From Benincasa hispida (lineage: Eukaryota > Streptophyta > Magnoliopsida > Cucurbitales > Cucurbitaceae): a stretch of DNA of 64,000 bases. Location: positions 45,405,348 through 45,469,347 of the forward strand of contig NC_052354.1 of NCBI RefSeq assembly GCF_009727055.1, given 5' to 3'. Position 1 is the first letter of the stretch; each line of letters begins with the position of its first letter. Positions 23,756-34,640 of the stretch are shown here, in pieces. Both the position numbers and the translations under genes were made by a program. A model generated the notes under the pieces. The model searched no databases, was not told the origin of the DNA, and saw only the letters and a program-made list of their open reading frames with translations.

Positions 23756-25746
23756 TGATGGACTACACAAGCATACAATGGAAGCAAAGATAATCAATAA
23801 GCACTCTAATTACTTTTAGTTTGAGTTCATAAGCATGCATATTCAAGTGGCTTTCAAGTTACATACCTTTTGTGATGAAATCTTCAAATCCAAGTTGTTC
23901 TTCACTCTAATTCAACTCCAAATCAGTCCGTGAACCACCAAGAGGACTTCTCTACTATTCTTAGCCTTAAATCAGAGTGGTGGAACTCAAATTTGAGTGA
24001 ATTTGGTAAATGTTTTATGGGTTTGAAGAGAGAAGAAGACGAAATGCAGAAAACTGATTTTTCTATATTCAATTCTCAACCAATCCCCTTCAACTCAACA
24101 AATTGGAGGTATTTTGTACTTCAGCAACATGCAAGTATTAACAAAAAACTCATGGCCAGCAGTTGCTTCTTCTAATTTAGTGGAATTGTGATCAAACATG
24201 AGGATTACACCTCATGCTAAAGAAAAGTGGGATAAACCCACTTTCTCCTACTTTTCATTTTTCAAGAATTAATTTTCATAATTAAATTTAATTTGATTAA
24301 TTCATAATTAACCAAATGTTATATTTCAATTTTCAATTTCTCAAATTGAAATTTAAAAATGGAAATTAATTTTATTTTTAATTAATTAATCAATTTAATA
24401 TCAAATATCAAATTAATCTCACACTAAATTTAAAACATGAATCTAATTCATGTAATTGATATTTAAATCAATATTTAAATGTTATAAACTTTTCAATTTC
24501 ATTTAATTTCAACAAATTAAACTTTAATTATATCAAATATAATTATGCAAACCCTAATTTGAATTTGAACTAATTCAAACTCAAAAACCCTAATTTCAAT
24601 TTGAACATTTTCAAATTGAAATTCAATTTGAACAATTCAAATTAATATCATTCCAAATTCACTCAATTTAATAATTCAAGATGTTCATGTTTTACGAGCT
24701 AGTAGAAGGACCTTATGGACCTACAGATCATGAGCTCCAATGATTAAGATTAATTGGCTAAACTCTTTAGACCTAATTAATCAGTATTCCTTAACTATCG
24801 AGTCACACCACTATTGCTTGATAGTTGCACTCTCCTCACTGTAGATATATTTGCGTCCACAATTTAACCATAACCAGTTAGTCCACCATTCATAGGTTGT
24901 TCATAATAACTGCTAGGTCAATATGTTGTTTTACCCCCGATATTACGTCTTGTTCCTTAAGTTCCAACTGATCCTCTAATGAACAATTTTTTTGTGATCT
25001 AATCACCAAACCGGATCCCTCAGGCCAATTAGAGGGTGAGGCCCCTTGTTCAAGACCTGGATTCAGCACTTAAGAGAACAACCTTTCTCCTATCCTTAAT
25101 TGGGTAGTCGTGAATTCCGTCTTGCACCCTATGTCTCCAACTATTTAACTAGTCTTACCCCTGAAATGGGAGGTTTATTGAGTCGACACTGTTGAGTCAA
25201 CTCTCACCTATGCAAATCTAAGGATAATCCTGAATGAACAGGAGTTCATAGTTAGCTCAGGATTAAGATCGAGTTACCTAGGTCATCTAAGCGAAATAAT
25301 TAGTATTAAACAGTAGACAATGTATAAGAGTGACTTATTTCTTAGTTCGATCTTATGCAAACTCATTGCATAGGACGCCCCAACTCCTCATGTCAATACA
25401 TGAACGAATCATGATCACTTTGTTTTTAACACCTTTACAACAACTTATAATCTCTACAGAGTAGGTCGCATCCAATAGTGTTACCAGAATAAGGTATCCG
25501 ACCTTAATCATGTACTATAGACTATTTTGGTTATTTACTTGAACTTTGATCTATCTTCATGTCTATACATAAAGTTCAAGTATTTATGTAATAGCAATGA
25601 ATCTTAGTTTAATGGATTTAGACTTTATGAATGCAATTAATAAATTCAATAATAACTTTATTGAGAAATGTTTAAATAACATTTTTATTGATAATAGAAT
25701 ATGGTTAATTTTACAAACGGCGAGTTTTAGAACATAAGACCCAACA
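23756..25746 (-). repeat. Solo copia LTR, minus strand
   Basis: On the minus strand it starts TGTTGGGTCTTATGTTC at 25746 and ends CCATCA at 23756, about 1990 bp, the same family as 10539-12458. It lies between fragments 2 and 3 of the old LTR. Flanking 5-mers are GGTAG and GACAG, compatible with a decayed target duplication. No internal sequence adjoins it. The frame at 23930-24175 is within the LTR and unsupported. Confidence 0.8.
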
Positions 25747-26160
25747 GACAGTTCTTTGAAGGTGAGAGTGGCCCATGTCAACAGCTCAATATGTCTACTA
25801 CTTTGGGGATTCGTCTTATTGGAGAGCTGGAAATGCAGTTGCACAAGAAATAATTTACTCACTCTCTATAATTAGAAAAAGTGGAGAAATTACTCCCCTA
25901 AGGGCTGATTCTGGGGCTTGAATTTAAATTAAAGCATAAATTCATCCCTTTTTTCTCTCATTCAACACACGTGCAAGTGGGGTTTGGTTGGTGAAGATTA
26001 GTCTTCTTCTTCCCCTTGCTTCTCACGTAGAGAAAGTGAGATTCATCCCAAAATCGTTTTCTTTGAAAAAATTTCTCTCCTCCCAAAAATTTCTCTCCCT
26101 CTCCTAAATAAATCACAGAACCCATAACTCCTGTGAATTCTCACTCTAAAGAAGAATACA
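25747..26160 (+). repeat. Old copia LTR, fragment 3
   Basis: TTCTTTGAAGGTGAGAGTGG, TTTGGGGATTCGTCTTATTG and AGGGCTGATTCTGGGGCTTG continue the LTR order at 47896-48070. From about 25925 the sequence is pyrimidine-rich (CTCTCATTC, TTCTCTCCTCCC) and may be the 3' half of the same LTR, which I could not align further. Confidence 0.65.
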
Positions 26161-26199
26161 AAGGTTTTTGAGTGGTGCTGTCTAATTTAGGTGTTCCCT

Positions 26200-26420
26200 C
26201 TTTCATAAGGGCATTAATATTATGGACAAATGCAAAATCCGATCCCCCAAGATGTTTCTCAATCTAATCTGGTGCATTATGTGTAAAAATCATGGTGAAT
26301 CAGCCAAACATATATTCATCAATTGCTCCTACTCCAAACAGTTATGGCACAGACTTAATTTGGTTGTTGCACATCCCCTCCCCGATACTTTAGAGGAAAT
26401 GGTAAAAAATAACACCTTTT
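26200..26420 (+). pseudogene. LINE reverse transcriptase C-terminal fragment, copy 1
   Basis: The frame starting at 26222 reads a zinc-binding reverse transcriptase tail (zf-RVT): CIMCKNHGESAKHIFINCSY followed by SKQLWHRL. The Cys-X2-Cys...His...Cys pattern with a following LW is typical of the C-terminus of plant non-LTR retrotransposons. Only about 65 residues remain. A related copy lies at 27333-27860 in the same orientation. Confidence 0.75.
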
Positions 26421-26477
26421 AAGTTTTCACCTTACAAAACTAAACTAGCACCCTTTTTGAAAACTCATTCAAATAGT

Positions 26478-27332
26478 TTTCCTCGGTCCATCATGGGCGA
26501 GATCGACCCCCAAGTTTTAGTTTTAAAAAATAGCTTTTTCTAACTTATCAATTTTTTGGCCCTTTTGGGCTTTTCTCGGTACATCTCAGAGTTTACATCG
26601 AGATTCTAGAAATTTTTGCAAAATATTATGTAATCTTCCTAAATCTTATACCAAATCTTATATATTTTCAAATTATTATATTTATCAAATATTATATAAA
26701 ATGTTACGAAATTTTTTAAATCTTTAGCCAAATTTCTAATTTCCAAATCAATTTACCAATTATCCAAATGAATTTTTTGAGATGGATCTCACATGATTGA
26801 TTTTCATTTTTAAATTTTTGGAATAATTACATTTTTTTAAAAAAAAAAGGTAAAATCTGAAAAATATATAAAATCTGATAGATTAACATCGAGATCGATG
26901 AATTCTCGAGCAGATTAATATCGATATTTTATATATTTTCCATATCTTACATTTTTTTTTTTCAAAAATTAATCTTTCCCCAGATTTAAAAATCAAAATG
27001 CAATCATCCGTTTGAAAAAAAATCTAATTGGTAAATTCAATCGGAAATTTAGAAATTCATATAATCATGGAAATAGAAATTGACCTAAAAATACATAAAA
27101 ATTAAATATAATATTCATTAAAGATAATCGAATCTGGGGAAAATTTGAAAATATATAAGATTTGGTATAAGATTTGGATAGATTATCTAATATTTGGAAA
27201 AATTACTAACGTCCAAGATGTACCAAGAAAGGCCCATAAACGTCAAAATAGTCAATAAGTTGGAAAAAATAAAATTTTTAATTAAATCTCAATGGTCGAT
27301 CTCGCCCGAAATCCATTGAGAAAAACTAGTCC
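26478..27332. mobile_element. Fold-back element with long inverted arms
   Basis: The left end (CATGGGCGAGATCGACC within TTTTCCTCGGTCC...) and the reverse complement of the right end (CGGGCGAGATCGACC within TTTTTCTCAATGG...) match over more than 100 bp with modest divergence. The inner parts (CTTATACCAAATCTTATATA and its complement near 27160) extend the pairing to several hundred bases. No coding capacity is seen. It sits between two copies of the LINE fragment. Confidence 0.65.
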
Positions 27333-27860
27333 CTCTTCCATAAGGGTTTTAATATCATGGACAAATGCCAAATTCTATCCCCCAAGATGTTTCTCAGTCT
27401 GATCTAGTGCATTATGTGTAAAAACCATGGTGAATTGGTCGAACATATATATGGTTGAAATGCACATTGTTAATGTTTGTCGATCTTCTCTATCTCTACA
27501 TTCTTTTTTGTATTATTTAATAACATATATATTCGTCAACGGCTGCTATGGCACAAAAAACTTAATTTGGATGTTTCACATCCCCTCCCCAATACTTTAG
27601 AAGAAATGTTATGTATTAAAAAAAAAGCATCCATCCGACCACGAAAAAGAAGCTGCTTTGGAGCAACTTCATTGGCGCTGTCTTTGGTGTATATGGCTGC
27701 AGCGTAATAAAAGAATGTCCCATGATGAAGAAAAAGCCCCTAATAGGAGGATATCATATACTTAGCGGCACATTGGAGCACAAGATCAAATCTTTTTTAA
27801 CAATTATGATGCATCATGTGTATCACTTAATTGGAAGGTTTTTCTATACTCTTTACTTTT
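27333..27860 (+). pseudogene. LINE reverse transcriptase C-terminal fragment, copy 2
   Basis: It repeats copy 1 (CCCTCTTCCATAAGGG, ATGGACAAATGCCAAATTC, CATTATGTGTAAAAACC, CTATGGCACA) with a foreign segment of about 85 bp at 27450-27535. It then extends further: AAGCTGCTTTGGAGCAACTT and WSNFIGAVFG-like codons, and a tail near 27740-27840 that, across frames, resembles the usual LINE end (DIIYLAAHW, LNWK). It is broken by frame changes. Confidence 0.7.
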
Positions 27861-28206
27861 GTAACCTCACTTTCAACTTCTCGCTTTTCGTACTTTTTTT
27901 CTCGTAATACATAACTTTTGGACCGAAGCTTGATGAGAATACTATGAATGTGTAACTTAGTTGAGATATTTTGGTGTGGCCAATAAAATAACATTAAGAA
28001 AACTATAATCGTGTTAAGTTATTTTATGATATTTACTTATTATTAAAATAGTTGGTCATAATTTAAATGATATTTGTAATAGATAGTAAAATAAGAAAAA
28101 AAAAATTAAAATTGTATCACATCTTTAAAATATTTGTAAATATACAAGTGTTAGACTAGTCAATTTTTGAATTTTTTCTAATTTTCGATTACGTCCTCCC
28201 TTGTCT
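27861..28206. other. AT-rich spacer, nothing recognised
   Basis: No gene, RNA or clear repeat is visible between the LINE tail and the polypyrimidine tract. Confidence 0.5.
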
Positions 28207-28729
28207 TGTCGTTCACTTTCTTCTTCTCTTATTTTTTTTATTTTTTTATTTTCCTTATTTTCTTCTGTTTTTGCTTCTTTTGTTTTTTTCGGTTGTTGCT
28301 TCTTTCTTTTTTTATTCAATTTTTATTTTCCTTATTTTCTTCTATTTTTGCTTCTTTTGTTTTTTTCGGTTTTTGCTTCTTTCTTTTTTTATTCAATTTT
28401 TTTGCTTCTTCTTTTTTTTCTTTTTCTAATCCAATTTTTGCTTCTTCCCTTTTTTTTCTTTCCTTTCTGTCTTCTTTCCTTTTTTTTTTCTTTTTTTTTA
28501 TTTTCTTTTCTTCCTCCGGTTTGTTTTTCTTCCCTTCTTTTTTTTTCTTTTTTTTATTTTCTTTCCTTTCTCCGATCTTTGCTTCTTCTTTTTTTTTTAA
28601 TATATTTTTTATTTTCTTTACTTTCTCTGAATTTTGCTTCTTCTCTTTTTTTTCTTTTATTTCTCTCGTTTTTGCTTTTTTTTTTTTAATTTTCTTTCCT
28701 TTATCCGATTTTTGTTTCTTTTTTTTTAT
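28207..28729. repeat. Polypyrimidine tract of about 520 bp
   Basis: The plus strand is almost entirely T and C, built of imperfect repeats with TTTTTGCTTCTTC and TTTTATTTTCCTT cores spaced about 50-60 bp. The long open frames on both strands here (F/S/L-rich on plus, K/E-rich on minus) are products of composition and not genes. It lies about 500 bp upstream of the DUF247 gene. Confidence 0.85.
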
Positions 28730-29221
28730 AAAAATTACGAGACTGAGTTTCGCTCCCAAGACTCAAAAGTGACTTAACTTGAATTATAAAATTGTTACAT
28801 GATGTTTTAACTTGAACTTTTAGTCATTTTAATTAATTTTAGAAAAAATGATAATTTTGATTTATTTTTTTTTGTACTAAGATAATGTTTAATATTTAAC
28901 CAATCGCACTACTTATGAGAAGAGCTGGGCTTTTCTTTTTCTACCAGTTTCCACAAACCCTCTCTTACTCACTCTTCTTCCCAATCCCACATTCGTCTCT
29001 TTCATTTCATCTTTCACTGACCATCTCCTTCCATCAAACTTGCGGACCAGGTACTTCTTCACTTCTTTGTTCTTCTCCTTCCTTTATATTCTCATTTACC
29101 TTCTTTTTATACCTATATTTTCCTATATGCGTATTCAATATTAAGTTAGTTTTCAAAATATATATGCATGGATGTTTGTTGAAGGACATTTGAAAAGGGT
29201 GCGTGTATCGATTCCAATAAA
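28730..29221 (+). promoter_or_regulatory. Upstream and 5' untranslated region of DUF247 gene
   Basis: A pyrimidine-rich leader (28925-29040) contains CTCTCTTACTCACTC and ends with TTGCGGACCAG followed by GTACTTC at 29051, a plausible 5' splice site for an intron in the 5' untranslated region. No TATA box stands out. The reading here is tentative. Confidence 0.35.
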
Positions 29222-30797
29222 ATGAGAAGAGTGAGATTGAGATGCCTGAAGGAAATGACAAGTAAACTCAGAACGTGGCAGAAAGTAGCTACTGAGGTTA
29301 ATCAACAACATTGTGGGAATATTGTGATGTCCATAGAAAAAAAGTTGAAACGACTATCTCCGGTTACTGCAAATAGCAACATCTATCAAGTTACCAAAGC
29401 GCTACGGGAGATGAATCCTAAAGCCTATGCCCCTCAACTCATTTCCATTGGCCCCCTCCACCATGGTACTCGAAAGGATTTGATAGCCAATGAACAGTAT
29501 AAGCTTCATGGTTTTATGAACTTTCTACGTCGTATGAATAATAACATGATTGAATCAATGGATCATGTGGGGTTTCCTCAAACCAGAACATTGAATGTCC
29601 TTGTGGAGAAAGCTCATTGTTGGGTGAAAGAAGCCCGCAATTGCTATGCAACACCCATAAAGATGAAGGAAGAGGAGTTTGTTACAATGATGCTTGTGGA
29701 TGCATGTTTCATAGTTGAGTTTTTTATACTAAAATTTGATGACTGTCATCCAAATTGTAAGTTCGTTCAAATTCAAGAAAATGTAGATATTTCATTCTAC
29801 GAAGGAATAGAAATGGATATACCCGATGACTTGATAAAATTGGAAAATCAAGTTCCTTTCTTTCTTCTTCGAAGTCTGTTTGACCTAATACCGAAACACA
29901 ATGTCCCCCTCATCTCCTCTTTCAAAGATGATAAAAATTGCCCCCTCCTTTAGAGATGATGATAAAGATGGTCATATCTCCTTTAAAGATCTTCCACACT
30001 GTACTCTTAAGTTTGGGTTGGTGCGTGAAAGCCATGAGATCGATTTGAATGAAGAACCAGAGCACTTGGTTGATTTCTTAGTTTTATACTTTTCCCCCAT
30101 TCCCTCTAATGATATGCAGAACAACAACAAGTAACATGGGAAAAATGGTAAGAACGAGAAGCAGCATTTCTTAAGCTTATTTCGTTACCCCTTGTGTCGT
30201 CTTTGGAATAAGAAGCCTACTAAGAACAAGAGTGAGAAAGTGGGCTCGATTCCTCCATCCATAACTGAGCTCTACGAGGCTGGTGTCACCATCAAGAAGG
30301 CAAAAAATACCAAATATATGAGGGACATAACCTTTAAAAATGGGGTTCTGGAAATCCCTCCTTTACATATTTATGATGACTTCGAACTTATGCTGCGAAA
30401 CATGGTAGCATTTGAGCAATTCAATGCAGCAAATAGGAACAAGTATGTGACCCAATATGTCTTATTTCTGGATCATTTGATAAGTACAGAGAAAGACGTG
30501 CATTTACTTATGAAGGCCGGAATCATAATCAATAATATTGGCGGTTGTGGTAAAGAAGTTTCAGATCTGTTTAACAACCTCGGTAAATTTGTCACAGAAT
30601 CAAGTTCTTCCCACTTTGATCCTATCAGTGAAGCTTTGCGTAAGCACTGTAATAGAAGGTGGAACAAGACCCGAGCTTCACTCAAACATGACTATTTCAA
30701 CACGCCATGGGCCTGGGTTTCCTTCTCTGCTGCAGCCTTAGTAATTTTTCTCAACATCCTTCAAACTTTTTTCGCTTTCGTCTCTGCATGTTGTTAA
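29222..30797 (+). pseudogene. DUF247 family protein, broken by frameshift and stop
   Basis: The first frame (29222-29953, ATG start) holds the PF03140 N-terminal half: IYQVTKALREMNPKAYAPQL, ISIGPLHHGTR, EEEFVTMMLVDACFIVEFF, DLIKLENQVPFFLLRSLFDL. Between about 29930 and 29965 the frame shifts. The second frame continues with DDDKDGHISFKDLPHCTLKF and stops at TAA 30132-30134. Beyond that stop the same frame runs on to 30797 without interruption: PPSITELYEAGVTIKKAKNT, GVLEIPPLHIYDDFE, MLRNMVAFEQF, and a C-terminal membrane helix (WAWVSFSAAALVIFLNILQ). DUF247 proteins are usually encoded by one exon with this layout and length. Their general function is unknown, though two DUF247 genes act in grass self-incompatibility. 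A single-base error or a genuine recent pseudogene would both fit. Confidence 0.85.
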
Positions 30798-31370
30798 GCT
30801 GCCTAGCTACTCAAACCTATCCATGCATTTATGTCACATGTATGTTTAATTTCTAATTTCCATTTTACTTGCTCTATTTACCTTGTTAAATCTTAACCTT
30901 GCATTTATCAACGTTTTTCAAATATTACCTTACTAGTTATGGTATATAGTTTATTAAATTACCCTGAGGTTCTATCTTAAGACCAAATGACAATGAGAGA
31001 AGGTGGGATCCTCAACATGTCTATTTCGACCTCATAAGGTTCTGATATCATATTAAATAACAATGAAGTTTCATCTCAAAATTAATTGATAATGAGAGAA
31101 GTAGCATATGTATCATTTAAAAATTAATGAGGTATCCCCATCTTTTTAATATGGGGTCCTCGACATAATTGATAAGATGATTCTACATCTATTTTAAAGT
31201 TGCAAGTTTGTTAATCATAACAGCTATGTATACAAATCAATATTTTAAAATATATAATAAAAAAACACATATATAGTTTTTTAACTCAAAGAACTTTTTA
31301 AAACTCAACAATCAAGCTAAACTAAACCATACACTCATTTCAAATACTCAAGGTCTCATCACTTGAGTTT
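30798..31370. other. AT-rich spacer downstream of DUF247
   Basis: Repeated short strings (AATGAGAGAAG, GGTTCTATC/GGTTCTGATATC, CCTCAACATG/CCTCGACATA) suggest small diverged duplications at 30960-31160. No gene is visible. Confidence 0.4.
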
Positions 31371-31384
31371 GTAATAAGAGATAC

Positions 31385-31660
31385 TTTTTGGCCACGTTTA
31401 CTCATTCATAATAAAAGTTGGTGTAATTGTAATGACATTCCTATTGATAGATCAATCATACTGAATCACAATTGAAAACGTAATTGGATTGTTTTGATCA
31501 TATTTACTTAAAATTATGTATCTGTCATATTTACTATTATCGTTACCTTTTAGGGTCAAACGATAACAGTAAATGTGATAGATTGTGTGGTTCTCATGTT
31601 GTAATAGTACTATATTACAACTGTAATCGTAACACAATAAGATTAATCACCCTTCGCTCC
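31385..31660. repeat. AT-rich palindromic element (MITE-like)
   Basis: ATATTTACTATTATCGTTA at about 31527-31546 pairs with AACGATAACAGTAAATGTG at about 31559-31578, a hairpin with a 12-base loop. Flanking GTAATTG and TACAACTGTAATCG strings add weaker symmetry. It may be a small transposon, but no target duplication is evident. Confidence 0.4.
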
Positions 31661-31739
31661 TTAAATGGATTACATTTTTATATGACATATTTGAAAATGG
31701 ACCACATAAATGTCCGTACGAATATGGAACACAAGTAAG

Positions 31740-32400
31740 CAACACCAAATGCAATCAAAATAGGATTCACTTTTCAAATTATGGTCACGCGAATTTTGTC
31801 GCCCAAATCCGAACCAAATATATTTACCGTTTCCACTAATTATGTAGTAGTTGTAGCATGGATCGAATACAGAGAGTTCTTGAATTTCTCAGTCAAATAA
31901 TTTACAGCCCGAGGGTAACTAATGAGGGCGGGGTTCGAGATTTATTTTATTGCAAATCAAATTTAAATAGCATAAAACATACTAAATTGAGATTCAATTC
32001 AAACAATTAAAATATCTTGCTTAGTTTCTTAGGCTTTTAGTTGTTTTTCCAATTTAGTAACTCGAGCACCAGTCCATCAAATAATTCTTATATCACCAAA
32101 TCCTAGCCAACTCCTCAAGAAAAGTTAGGTGAGAGTCCTAATTATCTAACTAAGTAATTCAATTAGATGAAATGCATCATAATCAATTTGGACTAACTGC
32201 ATTAAGATCGAGGAATCTGTTGAGTCGAATATCTAATTGGAAATGTCAAATCAAATATTCAATATAGTTCTTCGGTTAAATTATCTAATTAAACAATATT
32301 CGTTGAGGTAAAATTACAACTCACAAGCTAATTTAACTTAATGCTACACCAGATTAACATGTAATTAAATGTCACGCATTGCAAATTAAATTATAGGTAT
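31740..32400. other. Intergenic DNA, nothing recognised
   Basis: No open frame above background, no domain, no RNA gene and no clear transposon ends are seen here. Confidence 0.5.
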
Positions 32401-32710
32401 CGATTGCACATCATAAACAGAAATATAATCAAAATTTATTCATAAATTGAGAAGAATCGAGAGACAATACAGAGTTCGATGATATGCAATCTAGACCTTT
32501 ACAACATTACAAAAAGGGAAAAGTACTAAATGCCCAAGCTAGAAAAGAATACAGAGTTCGATTGCACATCATAAACAGAAATATAATCAAAATTTATTCA
32601 TAAATTGAGAAGAATCGAGAGACAATACAGAGTTCGATGATATGCAATCTAGACCTTTACAACATTACAAAAAGGGAAAAGTACTAAATGCCCAAGCTAG
32701 AAAAGAATAC
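32401..32710. repeat. Perfect tandem duplication, 158-bp period
   Basis: Bases 32401-32552 and 32559-32710 are identical (152 bp) and separated by AGAGTT. The string ACAGAGTTCGAT occurs both inside the unit and at the junction, so the duplication probably used this microhomology. Unlike the N-joined repeats elsewhere, no N marks the junction. Confidence 0.9.
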
Positions 32711-32964
32711 CATAACCCATAATCCACATAATAGACATAATAGACATCAAGCAATTGTTCCGACGAGAAATGGGTTTATTGTTTGGTAATATGACTACCA
32801 CAATTTTAGGGCAAATAGTTACGCATAGTTATTATTTAAGTAAATAATCTTCCCTAAAAATATACCAGCCTTCACGTGGTCCACGTGCCCAAATCACTCT
32901 TCTCTCACTCAACAACCAACTAACACCCTCACTTTTCGACTGTTACTTTCTATTTCTTCAATAG

Positions 32965-33172
32965 AAAAAATGTTAAACTATTTACAGAAATATCAATAAA
33001 ATATTGATAGACTCGGATAAACTTCTATCAGTATCTATTAGTGATAAACGTCTATCAATTTATACCACTGATAGACTTCCATCAACCTCTATTAACTTCT
33101 ATCAAAGAAGATTAAAATTTTGCTATTTTGTGTAAATAGTTTTCTTATTTTGATATTTTTGAAAATCTTCCC
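32965..33172. mobile_element. GATAGAC-repeat MITE, copy 3
   Basis: AACTATTTACAGAAATATC on the left is complementary in type to TTTGTGTAAATAGTT on the right. The centre holds units such as ATTGATAGACTCGG, CTTCTATCAGTATC and CTGATAGACTTCC. It is shorter and more diverged than the copies at 14257 and 17307. Confidence 0.6.
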
Positions 33173-33353
33173 TTTTTTTTATACATAATTTAATATCCCT
33201 TCAATTCAATCAAAGCCTCCAACGTAATAATATTAATTAATGGAGAAGAAGTGAATGTTGTATCCTCTCCAGGAAGGTTGGTGTTCATTTTAAAAGATAA
33301 ATTATGGTCACTAAAACAAGGTAGGTGGCTTCATGAAAATGAAAAATGATAGA

Positions 33354-33376
33354 NTATATATATATATATATATATC
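33354..33376. repeat. (TA)n microsatellite with one N
   Basis: A TA run starts right after a single N at 33354, so its length is uncertain. Confidence 0.85.
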
Positions 33377-34489
33377 ACATCAAATTATTCAATCATAATT
33401 TATTATGTGATAAATTCTTTTTATTTTTTAAATTCATTTATTATGTGTATAATAAAAGTGAGATACATTGGATTGCATTTTAAGTATTACTCTCCTTAAA
33501 ATGTTTAAACCAATTTGACGATATCGTTGACTTTGTTTTTACTATATACTTTTTTAATTATATGAAATGTCTTGTATCAATATCTTTATTGTTCGTCTTC
33601 CATATGGGCATTTACACTACGATTTTTTTTCCTGTTGTCTATTATGGATTTAATTAGTTGCATTTCTAACTAAAATCGTTGTAATTCTTCTTCTTCACTA
33701 GGTTAAAAAACACTCATGAGCCGTCCTTGAACATTCTTTGGTAATGATTTAATCCACATCTTTTTCAAATTTGTAACAACAGTCATTGAACTTTATTTCA
33801 TAACAATTTAGGTCCTATAGTAAAAGACATGTATTAAAGTCCCGTTTGATAACTATTTCATTTTCTTTATTATCAAATGAAAAATATTATAAAACATATT
33901 TAAAGAAGCGTTTTTTGCAGCCTTTTTGCAGGTCGATTTATGGTCCGATTGGGCTGAAATTTTGGCAGTGTGTTCTTGATATGGAGTCTTCAATTTGGAC
34001 AGTGGGGATTTCCTTTGAGCTACCTACAATATATTACAGTAGGTAATTAATTGGGTACCACTTTCAGTAAGACTTTTGTAATTTGTTTTTTTTAATTGTT
34101 GTCGTTCGTTGTCGAGATTGCTAATCTTGAAATATAATTTATATATACATCTATCTAGTTGTGTCTGTAGAGAACTTGTTGTACCCGTTATTGATTATAG
34201 TGAAGTTTTTTTTTACTTCAGTTCTTGGTTTTTTACTCCTCACATCGAAGAAGTTTTCCCACGTTAAAATTTCTTGTGTTATATGCTTGATAATTATTAT
34301 TGTTTCTAGTTAATTAACTAATTTCCTATTAGATTCACACAAAGAGAATAATTGATCCAAAAAATTTAGTGTTATCCCAACAAAGGCATCACTATATACA
34401 GTGATGAGTTTTCATCCGACTAAACTAAAATCCATCAAACCAACTAGATTTCTAACTCTCCTCGATCATCTCGTATCTGTATGTATCAT
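33377..34489. other. AT-rich DNA, no supported gene
   Basis: A less AT-rich stretch at 33915-34030 (CCTTTTTGCAGGTCGATTTA, then GTGTTCTTGATATGGAGTC) is open in one frame for 66 codons and is bounded by TTTTTTGCAG and CAGTAGGT, like an exon. I do not recognise the peptide (QPFCRSIYGPIGLKFWQCV). It may be a captured exon fragment. Nothing else is seen. Confidence 0.35.
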
Positions 34490-34640
34490 AATATTCATAT
34501 CTATTTAATTTAATTAAATTTAAAATATAAAATAATATACTTATTACTTTTCATAAATTTTTTCTTATAAGATTGAAAATACAAACTACTAAAAAAGTCC
34601 ATAGTGAATGGGCTCATAAACTCTCTCAATTTTGATTCGA
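34490..34640 (+). mobile_element. Fragment of the hAT left end
   Basis: This stretch matches 16245-16395 inside the hAT element closely, including ATAATATACTTATTACTTTT, AAACTACTAA, TCCATA(G/A)TGAATG and AAACTCTCTCAA. It starts about 90 bp inside the known terminus, so it is a truncated relic or a deletion derivative. Confidence 0.75.

Noticed and set aside
28201..28772. Long open frames of 147-188 codons on both strands
   Set aside because: They lie wholly in the polypyrimidine tract and are strings of F, S and L or of K and E; composition alone explains them.
30192..30797. Independent 201-codon gene
   Set aside because: It is the C-terminal half of the DUF247 gene, in the same frame as the part before the TAA at 30132, and its apparent start is a TTG codon.
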